Shown in pieces: positions 17,501 to 24,517 of a DNA stretch of 45,089 bases (positions within the stretch are counted from its first letter, which is position 1; every line of letters starts with the position of its first letter). Under the pieces are notes generated by a model, which saw only the letters and a program-made list of their open reading frames with translations, did no database searches and was not told the origin of the DNA. The DNA comes from Scatosoma sp045594025 (GTDB lineage: Bacteria > Bacillota > Clostridia > Christensenellales > Borkfalkiaceae). A program made the position numbers and the translations under genes. The stretch lies in NCBI GenBank assembly GCA_045594025.1, contig JAZNXS010000042.1, positions 1 to 45,089 of the forward strand, in the 5' to 3' direction.

Positions 17501-19798
17501 TTCATTGTAACCGCAACGGATACAATATTTAAGCTTATAGCCGTCCGTTATACAGGTTGCTTTTACCTCTCTCGTCTTGTAATCGTGATTATAGATTGCG
17601 CAACGTTCGGAAGGCGTCAAACGAACAACCGTATATTTAGAGAAGTGGTCGGTGGTGAATACTGCATAACCAACACCGTTTACTTCCGTATAGGTTGCAG
17701 GAATTTCATCCACGCCATATTCATCGTTTATGTACCATACTACGATACCTTCTGCGTCTTCGCCGTCAGCAAGCGTATAAGGTACGGTAACCGTCATTAA
17801 ACCGTCAAAGTTATAAATAGCGCCGTTGTTTACCGTAAAGTTATAGATAGGTTTATCCTGCAATTTTTCTTGGGTTGCAGAATCCACGTTGTTCATAACT
17901 TCATTCTTCAAGTCGTCGTTTAACGTACTTGCGTGCAAATCCAACGTGCCGTCACCGCTTGTCAGCTGATTCAAGGTCGCTTCGTCCATCTTGACGGTTG
18001 CTTCGTCCATCTGTACTTCGCCCGTCTGTGCCAAGTCCGTTTTGTTAACGGAAACGTCCGTACCTTCTGCTCTCAGCGTCGTCTTGCTTTCTTCGCAGTT
18101 ATCCACCGTACAGTAAACGGTTTCTACACTGCCCGTCGTCGTTGCAGTGCTCCACTTATGTCCGTCAACCGCTTCTACGGTGTACGCTTCCGTGTAGCTG
18201 TCACCGCAGCCTGCAACCGAACAGGTAAACGTTTTTACACCGCCTGCTTGACAGGTTGCAACCGTCGTGATGCTTACCGCATAGTTGTGCTTCGTCAGTT
18301 CTTCTTTCTTTTCAAGCGTTTCTTGGCATACGCTACAGGTGTTTGTATACGTTCTTTCATACGTACAACCGCTTACGTGCGTCAACTGTTCGTTGCCTTC
18401 GCCATCTGTAACGACCGTCCATGCTGCCGCATCAATCGTATGACCAAGCGCAGCCGTTTCTACCGTATAGGAATCTCCACACGTACACGTATGTACGGTG
18501 TAGCCCTTTTCCGTACAAGTAGCCGGTACCGTCGTACCTGCTACGTGGTGATGCCCCGTTGCGTCTACAAAATTCGTATTGTAAGAATCGCCGCAAGTAC
18601 AGGTATAAGGGGTATAGCCCTTTTCCGTACAGGTGGGCGCTACAACCGCGCCTGCCGTATAAACGTGCGCGGTCTTGGGAATGGGATCTTCATAAACCGT
18701 GTTACATGCGCAGGTGTACGTAACCGTCAAAATACCTTCTTCCGTACAGCTGGGCGCTTTGGTCTGCACACTGGTATACGTGTGCTGTGCAACCGGCAAG
18801 AACGTATCTTTATAGCTATCGTCGCAATTCTTACACTTATGTAACGTATAACCTTGCGCCGAACAGGTGGACGCAACGTTCGTTTGTTCGTAATCGTGTT
18901 CTGCCAACGTATAATCCGCTACGTAGCTATCGCCGCAAACACACGTATACGTCGTATAACCCTGCGTCGTACACGTAGGCTCCGTTACAACTGCCGTATG
19001 GGTATGTTCGCCCGCTGCCTTTACAACGCTTTCCAAATCAGCGTACGTATGATGACATCTTTCGCAGGTATAGCTATCATAGCCGTCTACAAAACAGCTA
19101 ACGGGGATCGTTTCTTTTTTGTAGTCGTGCCCCAATTTTTCGCCGACGTAATAATGCTCGCCTTCCGCGCTACCGCAAACGGAACAGCCTTTTGCATACG
19201 TCTTAGGCGTTTCGCACGTCGCGTTAGATACAAAATATTTATCCTCTACGATTTCTGCCCAAGTATGCGCTTTCTTCTCGCCGTATGCGAAGGTTTCACT
19301 CCCTTTCGTACCGCAAGTCGCACAAGATTTTGTATATATTGCGCGCTCCGTACAGGTCGCTTCGGAAACCAAATACGCCGCCTCCGCTTTGCTCTCCCAC
19401 GTGTGCGACGTAGGATCGCCTACAACGAACGTCTTCGTATCTGCCGTACCGCAAACCGTACAGGAATAATAGTACGTTGCGCCGCTGGTACAAGTTGCCG
19501 CGGCTGCGATATACTTGTCGCTAACCTCTTGCTTCGTGAACGTATGCGCCAACTTCTCGATCGTTTCCGTCTTTACGTCGCCGCATTCGCACGTCAGGGT
19601 TTTTTGCCCCTCTGCCGTACAGGTTGCCTCAACAACCGTTTCTACGTACGTATGAACGTGTTCCGACGATGATTCGGAATTCTCGCTGGACTGATTCCCA
19701 AACGGGAGTCCGTTACACGAAGAAATGCCGAGGGTCATCGTAATGCCCATCAACACGCACGCAAAAGCCGTCAGTGCTCTTTTCAGCCAATGTTTCAT
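11594..19798 (-). CDS. Giant lipoprotein of Cys/His repeats
   Basis: 2734 residues from ATG 19798, chosen because GGAGG lies 8 bases upstream and a lipoprotein signal follows (ITMTLGISSC, lipid Cys28). Residues about 45-575 hold 12-13 short repeats of the form H-x-[YF]...[AP]TCT..GY...C.CG; about 6-7 more lie at 735-990. Between them (about 576-730) is a domain ending in TTDHFSKYTVV. Residues about 994-1590 are a non-repetitive, partly helical region. From about 1674 to 2590 there are four degenerate long repeats of about 225-235 residues, each opening with CG...Y..CACG-like sequence and containing paired CxxC motifs and a YDxxGR..YY segment. The C-terminus is a small beta domain. The paired cysteines could bind metal or form disulfides. 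It is anchored in the membrane and faces outward. Function unknown; adhesion or stalk roles are guesses. Confidence 0.88.
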   Translation of the reverse strand: MKHWLKRALTAFACVLMGITMTLGISSCNGLPFGNQSSENSESSSEHVHTYVETVVEATCTAEGQKTLTCECGDVKTETIEKLAHTFTKQEVSDKYIAAAATCTSGATYYYSCTVCGTADTKTFVVGDPTSHTWESKAEAAYLVSEATCTERAIYTKSCATCGTKGSETFAYGEKKAHTWAEIVEDKYFVSNATCETPKTYAKGCSVCGSAEGEHYYVGEKLGHDYKKETIPVSCFVDGYDSYTCERCHHTYADLESVVKAAGEHTHTAVVTEPTCTTQGYTTYTCVCGDSYVADYTLAEHDYEQTNVASTCSAQGYTLHKCKNCDDSYKDTFLPVAQHTYTSVQTKAPSCTEEGILTVTYTCACNTVYEDPIPKTAHVYTAGAVVAPTCTEKGYTPYTCTCGDSYNTNFVDATGHHHVAGTTVPATCTEKGYTVHTCTCGDSYTVETAALGHTIDAAAWTVVTDGEGNEQLTHVSGCTYERTYTNTCSVCQETLEKKEELTKHNYAVSITTVATCQAGGVKTFTCSVAGCGDSYTEAYTVEAVDGHKWSTATTTGSVETVYCTVDNCEESKTTLRAEGTDVSVNKTDLAQTGEVQMDEATVKMDEATLNQLTSGDGTLDLHASTLNDDLKNEVMNNVDSATQEKLQDKPIYNFTVNNGAIYNFDGLMTVTVPYTLADGEDAEGIVVWYINDEYGVDEIPATYTEVNGVGYAVFTTDHFSKYTVVRLTPSERCAIYNHDYKTREVKATCITDGYKLKYCIRCGYNETAEVYHATGHTYQTTVTAATCTTQGFTTSVCINANCGVTYVDNYVDALGHDYVSEEHTVTCTTPGYVEYSCNREGCGHSYQNIIEEALGHDYEDVETKPTCKDKGYTTHTCKHDGCNHQYKSDYKPKADHEYEAHEHEPTCYGKGYTRHQCKHCDEHYDDNYKNKKAHEYEEVVVEPTCTTKGYTMHVCKDENCKDSYKNNYKSEKGHKYGADFLCEECKAEHPAVNHGTKGFYITMRDSVMRAERTFFTVENFTFSQIRETGGAVSFIGEANFEVLKLTFAFDEDGYLVGHGEMRMTMETFDYSGNEVTDSDDGAYEFKVIFEGGKMYAFATQEMDGDSEDIYIVMSQDYMQEEIGAPLIALRSAYLELYSDNARKIIAAAMGITDKDIDEALGAITEFLFVKSETGAGYTFTLDADQIYNVVEQLSKKSVKELIETFFGKDQFDEIFEGIDELLDMTLGELEKKLGDRLSAAGYKIDDLYNLVNETAALILAEVNSTADFNLKDVVAEYSDVVIGEMLAETMDTSVKNLKNVISEVKELCETRSLVSIILEMSGEARNEEEAEQLIDSLLETIDSYLEYIGETSIKLTTDRQGNASMLTLKLDIEIDTLGNSINDGVQRKNTIILKGNGTIKFNDSYDMTFGDLRDEIHEIFEDLKFEDGLKIEAANNGISYVVYRKDNAMLIVPDVKLLSISGADYVEALGKEAIDGIEYNKYTVMWRYWYDDSLGYHSWNECYYQEDFYGMQMSGTCGDWKHYGINAEYGYTYYTVWAMSDGTIVRSELDWETTKDNLWHSSTFSFWYNDTTKEYSKVTPHDYQLLDSYETDECEKTSWWKYECSICGDVYIQEDRNWHEEYRTCVLVEGATSCEDGWQYVYKCYNCDYEEVEKDVQNYHNGNYTYYQVDTTCGEVRIEYYSCACGYHHNTYFYLHGDCNFEEVYVETKFDENGFPISNPNRTYKCTECGAVIVLTVETSEEGCQAIGSIKITYNNTVIIEKSYTVANHENYTYNEETVDGYLVRTKVCDKCNTLIETYKFDENGRTVYYANERGMGYRYEYEGCQYTKYYFNANGDYNEEEGVDHNSKLVIEVVEGGESCLDGIEENIYCATCGEYLYSYGSYTPDAHYFNRYEFEPTEYTIETTCGTATVLYIECACGEESRMYDWTAENCDMTVVEETETKYVTACSQCGLKIVAAMEETTADCITTQVVVVNVYNGGDTAIWSKTFKYSYADHNMETVESTDANGNRVETIGCTVCSMIEERTTYDQYDRVLRYERADGSGYYYEYDGCYYYKHYFDENGKDQGGSSGENHKMEYKYEFLTDSKNCEDGVKVVRGCSVCDYVDYEDRYYYHSEGSKVSYEHSTDCGYIELYAYNCPCNYYVVNYERFDIYSSCSFSSEGEGFDDTDTVFNRYLITYTCQDCGYVYTVDYYEQKVGCVVYYYLEFKFGVTADGCDETYTFCYEEAEHNIREEIGGTDDGIWLYECYCEDCETWFEHYEYKEDQYGRGVYYMDRLAGIGWEMVYGENCSYVKYTLDQAGNRGEFTEGYDHADYRYRYELNEGSVTCEDGTTYIRYCPECNYVVDTWQSSGHSTFEHIEEFTVKCGKVRLSYDACACGKVVDRHMNVEGSCNITHQNTESLSEYYRHWKDTYVCCITECGFSYTHEYYYYYEKEDDCLATYVSIYTLYNDGVALTTKTGSDKSTVHRWETVDSTDANGIHTCIEKCKGCGMQIIEKWDSYGRHIYYWNDNDGYGWKRDFVGCDYTHYEFNRNGVHYSYTGTEHVMYHDRYIQEACTQYGTYISYCRCCDYRYEYNYVTPSHQYEWNEELQLYVCARCGLENEKNVDGDFVVEDLTDDYGNQAYTAGFFNKLGKEWDMEEGYSFYIVLNYGMDNVKVTEGVKFDLFEYGYEYTGAAGSGIITLDMESLNAAITEAYGEDWAGFENVSIVFQVFDSVDANNQPSYVDHVLTFTTI

Positions 19799-19882
19799 GC
19801 CTCTATCCTCCATTTTTTTGTGCAAATACCCCATCTGCGATTGCATGGCAGATAGAGTATTATACATGGTTTCAATGTAGTT

Positions 19883-19905
19883 GGTATTATAATATTTATA
19901 ATACC
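19883..19905 (-). promoter_or_regulatory. Hairpin at the 5' end of the giant lipoprotein mRNA
   Basis: GGTATTATA and TATAATACC form a perfect 9-bp stem with a 5-base loop, starting only a few bases after the predicted transcription start. It could protect the mRNA 5' end or be an operator. I see no other structure in the leader to 19798. Confidence 0.45.
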
Positions 19906-19911
19906 ATATAT

Positions 19912-19941
19912 ATTATACACCTCGTATGTCAACAATGTCAA
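19912..19941 (-). promoter_or_regulatory. Promoter of the giant lipoprotein gene
   Basis: Minus-strand TTGACA (19936-19941), 18 bp, TATAAT (19912-19917). A second TTGACA at 19927-19932 is too close to the -10 box to serve it. Confidence 0.75.
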
Positions 19942-19990
19942 GCCTTTTACTAAAAATTATTTCGTTTAGACAAAAATAGACATAAAAATC

Positions 19991-20020
19991 AGGGACCGCC
20001 CGAAGGCAGTCCCTTTTTTA
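19991..20020. terminator. Bidirectional terminator after the FAD dehydrogenase
   Basis: AGGGAC-GCC pairs with GGC-GTCCCT around CGAA, with one C/A mismatch. The minus strand runs into TGATTTTT; the plus strand has six T residues. Confidence 0.8.
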
Positions 20021-20048
20021 GCTGCATAATATATTTATCTTCATAAGT

Positions 20049-21419
20049 TTACAAGCTTTCGCAGATGTTTCTCGCTACGTGCACGCCGCTTGCAGACGCA
20101 TGGGAAAGGGAATGAGTGATACCGCTTCCGTCCCCGATAATGTACAACCCCTCGTAACGGCTTTGCAAATTTTCGTTGACTTCTACTTCCATATTGTAGA
20201 ACTTGACCTCTACGCCGTACAACAGCGTGTCGTCGTTCGCCGTGCCCGGCGCAATTTTATCCAGCGCATAGATCATTTCAATAATGCCATCCAGCAAACG
20301 CTTCGGAAGCACCAAGCTCAAATCCCCGGGCGTTGCATTCATGGTAGGCACGGTAAAGGATTCTTCAATTCTCGAAGGCGTACTGCGACGGCCTCTGATC
20401 AAATCCCCAAAACGCTGTACGATAACGCCGCCGCCAAGCATATTGCTCAAGCGCGCAATCGATTCGCCATAGCCGTTGGAATCACGGAAAGGTTCAGAGA
20501 AATGCTTCGCCACCAACAGGGCAAAGTTGGTATTCTTCGTCTGCTTTGCAGGATCTTCGTAACTGTGTCCGTTTACCGTAACGATTCCGTTCGTATTTTC
20601 GCTGACCACCGCGCCTTTCGGGTTCATACAAAACGTACGTACTTTGTCTCCGTACGTTTCCGTGCGGTAAACGATTTTGCTTTCGTACAGTTCGTTCGTA
20701 ATATGGGAGAATATCTCAGCGGGAAGTTCCACTCTTACCCCGATATCCACACGGTTGGATTTGGTAGGAATTTTTAATTCGTTGCATACCTGCTCCATCC
20801 ATTTACTACCGCTTCTACCCACAGAAACAATACATTTATCGCACGTATACTCCCCGTCTTTGCATATAATTTTATAGCCGTTTTCCTGCGTAGCAATATG
20901 CTCTACGGGGGTATCAAAATAGAAATCTACCTTGTTTTTAAGCTCCGCATACAGATTTTCCAACACAACGTAGTTGATGTCCGTACCCAAATGTCTTACC
21001 GAAGCATCTAACAAATGCAAGTCGTTTTGCATACAGATCGTTTTGAATTGCGAGCCTGCCGTGGTGTAGAGTTTCGTCCCCTCGCCACCATATTGCATAT
21101 TGATGTCGTCCACATAATACATCAGCTCCAACGCTTTCTTCTTGCCGATATATTCGTACAGCGTACCGCCGAAATCGTTGGTGATATTGTACTTACCGTC
21201 GGAGAAAGCACCTGCACCGCCAAACCCACTCATAATCGAACAGCTGCTGCATTTGATACAACTTTTTATCTTATCCCCATCAATGGGACAACGGCGTTTG
21301 TTGAGGGCATGTCCGCATTCAAACACGGCTACCTTCAATTTAGGATTTAATTTGACCAGCTCGTACGCGGAGAAAATCCCTCCGGGCCCTGCGCCAATAA
21401 TGATTACGTTATACTTCAT
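20049..21419 (-). CDS. FAD-dependent dehydrogenase (COG2509-like)
   Basis: A 456-residue cytoplasmic flavoprotein. The N-terminal Rossmann motif is VIIIGAGPGGIFSAYEL, with an acidic residue (FECG) closing the ADP-binding strand. A Cys-rich stretch with CPIDGDKIKSCIKCSSC follows at about residues 43-61, then SGFGGAGAFSDGK. The C-terminus has YIIGDGSGITHSLSHA, the second FAD contact. This layout matches the uncharacterised FAD-utilising dehydrogenases related to HI0933 and geranylgeranyl reductase-like enzymes; the substrate is unknown. The four clustered cysteines may bind an Fe-S centre, which is inference. I chose ATG 21419, preceded by GGAGGGG, over an upstream TTG that would overlap this ribosome site. 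It is monocistronic, with a palindrome inside its promoter and a structured leader. Confidence 0.88.
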   Translation of the reverse strand: MKYNVIIIGAGPGGIFSAYELVKLNPKLKVAVFECGHALNKRRCPIDGDKIKSCIKCSSCSIMSGFGGAGAFSDGKYNITNDFGGTLYEYIGKKKALELMYYVDDINMQYGGEGTKLYTTAGSQFKTICMQNDLHLLDASVRHLGTDINYVVLENLYAELKNKVDFYFDTPVEHIATQENGYKIICKDGEYTCDKCIVSVGRSGSKWMEQVCNELKIPTKSNRVDIGVRVELPAEIFSHITNELYESKIVYRTETYGDKVRTFCMNPKGAVVSENTNGIVTVNGHSYEDPAKQTKNTNFALLVAKHFSEPFRDSNGYGESIARLSNMLGGGVIVQRFGDLIRGRRSTPSRIEESFTVPTMNATPGDLSLVLPKRLLDGIIEMIYALDKIAPGTANDDTLLYGVEVKFYNMEVEVNENLQSRYEGLYIIGDGSGITHSLSHASASGVHVARNICESL

Positions 21420-21429
21420 TTTCCCCTCC

Positions 21430-21480
21430 AAAAAATAATAGTTGGCTACCTTGACAAAAGTCCGTAGTCAACCATTTGCG
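21430..21480 (-). promoter_or_regulatory. Leader of the FAD dehydrogenase gene with competing hairpins
   Basis: On the minus strand CAACC (in ACCAACCGCC) can pair with GGTTG in ATGGTTG. The same GGTTG with CTA can pair downstream with TAG and CAAC, just before the ribosome site. The two hairpins are mutually exclusive, as in switch-like leaders. There is no T run, so any control would be at translation. No known class is recognised. Confidence 0.3.
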
Positions 21481-21505
21481 GCGGTTGGTAGAAACGTCTA
21501 ACCAT

Positions 21506-21532
21506 ATTATAGACATATACGCTATATGTAAA
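21506..21532 (-). promoter_or_regulatory. Promoter of the FAD dehydrogenase gene with a palindromic operator candidate
   Basis: Minus-strand TTTACA (21527-21532), 15 bp, TATAAT (21506-21511). Within it lies ACATATA-GCG-TATATGT at 21513-21529, a perfect 7-bp inverted repeat overlapping the -35/-10 spacer. This is the usual place for a repressor or a spacer-distorting MerR-type activator. Confidence 0.5.
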
Positions 21533-21620
21533 GTTTTTCGGTTTTGTCACACGCGAAAGCTATTATAGCACATAAAATAAAAAATATCAATACAAAACAA
21601 TAAAATTTTCGAAAAAAGTA

Positions 21621-21649
21621 TTGATTTTTCACCCATAATCTATTATAAT
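21621..21649 (+). promoter_or_regulatory. Promoter of the HAD-guanylate kinase fusion gene
   Basis: TTGATT (21621-21626), 17 bp, TATAAT (21644-21649), with a leader of about 80 bases. The bases between this and the divergent promoter (21533-21620) are A/T-rich with nothing else visible. Confidence 0.8.
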
Positions 21650-21737
21650 AAGCGCACAACTTTCCGTGATTCCTGTATCAAACACGGCAAGTTATTTCTT
21701 TGGCTGTTTTAGAACGCATACAGAAAAGGAGATTATA

Positions 21738-22850
21738 ATGAATAGAAAATATAGACTTTCCACGGCGCTGGATATCGATGATTTATTGATGGAATGCACC
21801 GAGTATGCCATTCGGCTGGCAAATGAGAAATATAAATTCGATCCCCCTTTGTCTATTTACGAAGTAACGGGCTGGGGAAAATCGGGCAAACGCACGGACG
21901 TTATTTTTGAATTTTTCAACGACCCGGAATTCTATAAAACGCAACCCGTCATCAAAGGCGCAAAGGAATTTGTGAAAAAACTGTCGCAAATGACAGAGGT
22001 ATTCGTCTCCACGGCGATCCCCCCTGAATTTATGGGCATCCGCGCAAAGCGCATCATGGAGGAATTCCCCGAAATTCCGCCCGACCATATCTATATGGGT
22101 TCGCGCAAGGATAAAATTCACGTGGATATTCTCTTCGACGACGCCATGCATAACGTCTTGCGCTCCGAGGCGAAATATCCCATTTTAATCCGCCGTCCTT
22201 GGAATGAAAGCGCAACGGGTATGCTTGCCGTCAATACCTACGATGAATTTTTACGGCTCGTTGAGGTCATTGCAGACAGCTACAGCGTGCACCCTGACAC
22301 CCATTCCTTAAACGGTCCCGGTATCGTCGTTTTGGTTGGCCCTTCCGGTAGCGGTAAATCCAAAATTGCAAAGCGCGTGCTTGCCAAAACAGACCGCTTT
22401 GAAAAGCTGATCTGCTACACCACCAACGATCCCACCGCCGTTGAAGCCAACGAATGGTACAACTACGTTTCCTTGGAAAAGTTCCGCGAAATGTGCGAAA
22501 GCGGCGAGATGTTCCAATCTACGATGTACGCAGGGCATGGATACGGTTCTTGTAAATCGGACGTGGAGGCTGTGCTCTCCAAAGGCAAAAATGTGATGAC
22601 GACCATGGATATTTGCGGCGCCATGTCCTTGAAGACAAACTTCCGCAACGTTGTCACCATCTATATCAAACGCCAGAAAAAGGATTTGCTTGCCTCGATT
22701 TTGCGGAAAAACTCCTCCGTGGAGGATAAGGTAAACCGCATTATTGCCATTGATTTTGAAGAGCAAAATTCTGAAATTTGCGATTACGTCGTAGAGTTCG
22801 ACAATTACGACGACGCCGTATCGCAGATCTGCGAAATTTTAAAACTTTAA
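21738..22850 (+). CDS. Fusion of a HAD 5'-nucleotidase-like domain and a guanylate kinase-like domain
   Basis: 370 residues with two modules. Residues 1 to about 185 resemble 5'(3')-deoxyribonucleotidases of the HAD superfamily: nucleophile motif DIDD (D12, D14), VFVSTAIPPE as motif II, and ILFDDAMHN as the acidic motif IV. From about 195 to 370 there is a P-loop kinase of the guanylate kinase type, with Walker A GPSGSGKS at 201-208 and the YTT and VMTTMD regions. The first activity would remove phosphate from a nucleoside monophosphate and the second would add one, or sense GMP. The pairing is odd for one polypeptide, and I do not know a named family with this order. AAAAGGAG precedes the chosen ATG; the longer upstream frame lacks such a site. 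It is a single gene ending at a strong terminator. The substrate is unproven. Confidence 0.8.
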   Translation: MNRKYRLSTALDIDDLLMECTEYAIRLANEKYKFDPPLSIYEVTGWGKSGKRTDVIFEFFNDPEFYKTQPVIKGAKEFVKKLSQMTEVFVSTAIPPEFMGIRAKRIMEEFPEIPPDHIYMGSRKDKIHVDILFDDAMHNVLRSEAKYPILIRRPWNESATGMLAVNTYDEFLRLVEVIADSYSVHPDTHSLNGPGIVVLVGPSGSGKSKIAKRVLAKTDRFEKLICYTTNDPTAVEANEWYNYVSLEKFREMCESGEMFQSTMYAGHGYGSCKSDVEAVLSKGKNVMTTMDICGAMSLKTNFRNVVTIYIKRQKKDLLASILRKNSSVEDKVNRIIAIDFEEQNSEICDYVVEFDNYDDAVSQICEILKL

Positions 22851-22857
22851 ACCTTAA

Positions 22858-22886
22858 AAGCTCCCCTTGCTTGGGGAGCTTTTTTC
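22858..22886. terminator. Bidirectional terminator
   Basis: AAAGCTCCCC and GGGGAGCTTT with six T residues on the plus strand. It lies between the convergent fusion gene and the HtrA-like gene. Confidence 0.93.
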
Positions 22887-22893
22887 ATGAGAA

Positions 22894-22921
22894 GAGCGCG
22901 CTTGGATAACCAAGCGCGCTC
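22894..22921. repeat. 12-bp perfect hairpin
   Basis: GAGCGCGCTTGG and CCAAGCGCGCTC around a 4-base loop. It lacks a T run but precedes the terminator at 22858 for transcripts on the minus strand, so it may protect the 3' end of the protease mRNA. Confidence 0.6.
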
Positions 22922-22996
22922 TCCACAAAAAACATAAAAGAGAAGTTTAGTATAGTATAATCTGATTTATTCTTTCCCCGTTGGGCTTTTTTTCTT

Positions 22997-24391
22997 TTAT
23001 TCGTAAATGGTAAAATAAGAATCTTTATCGAATTTTACCTTTCTTTCCTGTTCGCTGCCTTCCGCGTCAACGACCTTGAGCGTTACCGTATCCCCTTTTG
23101 CTACCGTTAACAAACGATCGATTAGCTGGTATTGACGGGTAAACGTCATCCATTCGCCATCGTTGATACGTATGGCTTTTATCGTATCCATCGCTTGCAC
23201 AATACCAGCCGCCGCCGTTCTGTCTGCTACGCTATATACCTGGAATTCTTCGCGAATGCTCAATCTTCCGTCCTCTGCGTAGTATGCTTCGGAATTGATA
23301 ATCGTTACCGTAATCCCCAGCGTCGCCACACGCAAGCTGCCGTCTCCGTACAGCTTTTCATTGCGCAATAAGTTTTGACACAAGTTCTTTACCTGCGCGC
23401 CGTGGAGCGCATAACCCATGTTATCCACTTCCGAGCTGGCGTTTTTCGCGTTGGTGATCCCGATGAGTTCGCCCTGTGCATTGAATAATGCGCCGCCGGA
23501 GTTACCGCTGTTGATCGCCGCGTCCGTACGCATAACCCGATAATCTACGGTGTATTTCGATCCGTCTGCCGAGGTCATCGTGATATATTCCGATTCCACG
23601 GAAATGATGCCTTCCGTTACCGCAATCCCCGCGCCGTCGGGGTTACCGATTGCAAATACCTTTTCCCCTACCGTCACTTCGTCCGAAACTGAAAATTCCG
23701 CTTGCGTTGCAAGACTGTTCTTCAAAAACTCGTTACCGCTGATACGGAGCAGCGCAATGTCGTAATGCATAGCGCCGCCAACGAACGTTGCCTTCATGCC
23801 ATCGCCTACCTCGTCGCCGGTTTGAGGGTTGAAACCGTTCAACGCGCCGTAGGTATAGAGATAAATGGATTCCGAAATGCCGTCTTTCGCGCTGCTGGTC
23901 GAATCGTAAATCACGTGATAGTTGGTTACAATCAACGCATCGCCCGTTTCTTTATCCAAATCGATAATTACACCTGCGCCTGCGCTGCTATAATAATTCT
24001 TTTCCGGAGTAGTACCAAGGATTCCGCCAAGACCGCCCGTTTGCGTGGTTTTGGTAAATCCGCAATAAATGCTGACAACGGACGTTACGTTGTTTGCAAT
24101 CGTGTCTACGTCGTTATCTTCCTTTACCTCAATTTTTAAAACGTCGCGGCAAAAATCAATAAACGTCCCTTCAAAGCCGTCCGCTTGCGCTTTCTTATAA
24201 AGATCGGCGGCAGTGAAATCTTTACCGTTCTCGCCGTCCTCGCCTCTTAACGTGCTCAGCCATTCCGATTCCGTGCCTTCGTAACCGTTCTTCACCGCTA
24301 TATCGTAGGCGCTTACGTTGCAGGCCGTCAACGCACCAAGCGTCAATGCCGCACAGGCTACCGCTAATACCGTTTTGATGATTCTTTTCAT
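22997..24391 (-). CDS. HtrA/DegP-like trypsin-fold serine protease, lipoprotein
   Basis: 464 residues. A lipoprotein signal with lipobox LTAC puts the lipidated cysteine at residue 24. Residues about 27-85 hold YDIAVKNGYEGTESEWL and a related GFEGTFIDF segment, linker motifs common in clostridial surface lipoproteins. The protease domain spans about 90-330 with the full triad: H159 in TNYHVI, D211 in YDIALL and S298 in GNSGGALF. The rest (about 335-464) fits a divergent PDZ domain. It should act outside the membrane, degrading or sensing misfolded secreted proteins. The start is supported by AGGAGA five bases before ATG. It is monocistronic. A recognisable -10 box (TATACT) lies upstream but no good -35. 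The giant surface proteins upstream are plausible clients, which is inference from location only. Confidence 0.92.
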   Translation of the reverse strand: MKRIIKTVLAVACAALTLGALTACNVSAYDIAVKNGYEGTESEWLSTLRGEDGENGKDFTAADLYKKAQADGFEGTFIDFCRDVLKIEVKEDNDVDTIANNVTSVVSIYCGFTKTTQTGGLGGILGTTPEKNYYSSAGAGVIIDLDKETGDALIVTNYHVIYDSTSSAKDGISESIYLYTYGALNGFNPQTGDEVGDGMKATFVGGAMHYDIALLRISGNEFLKNSLATQAEFSVSDEVTVGEKVFAIGNPDGAGIAVTEGIISVESEYITMTSADGSKYTVDYRVMRTDAAINSGNSGGALFNAQGELIGITNAKNASSEVDNMGYALHGAQVKNLCQNLLRNEKLYGDGSLRVATLGITVTIINSEAYYAEDGRLSIREEFQVYSVADRTAAAGIVQAMDTIKAIRINDGEWMTFTRQYQLIDRLLTVAKGDTVTLKVVDAEGSEQERKVKFDKDSYFTIYE

Positions 24392-24517
24392 AAAGTCTCC
24401 TATTTCTGCCTAAAAGAGAAATTTACTTTGTTTATCTTTGTTTATTGTTTATATAATTTAGTATACTCGATTTTTTTGTTGGTTATTTTATCGTTTTTTG
24501 AAAATTCTGTGACAAGC

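Noticed and set aside
16244..17800. A 518-codon open frame on the plus strand
   Set aside because: It lies wholly opposite the repeat region of the giant lipoprotein gene; its translation is His/Ile/Val-rich noise with no ribosome site. The lipoprotein frame has a signal peptide and clear repeats.
22894..22921. A second terminator after the HAD-kinase fusion gene
   Set aside because: The stem is perfect but neither strand has a T run directly after it, so it was recorded as a hairpin only.
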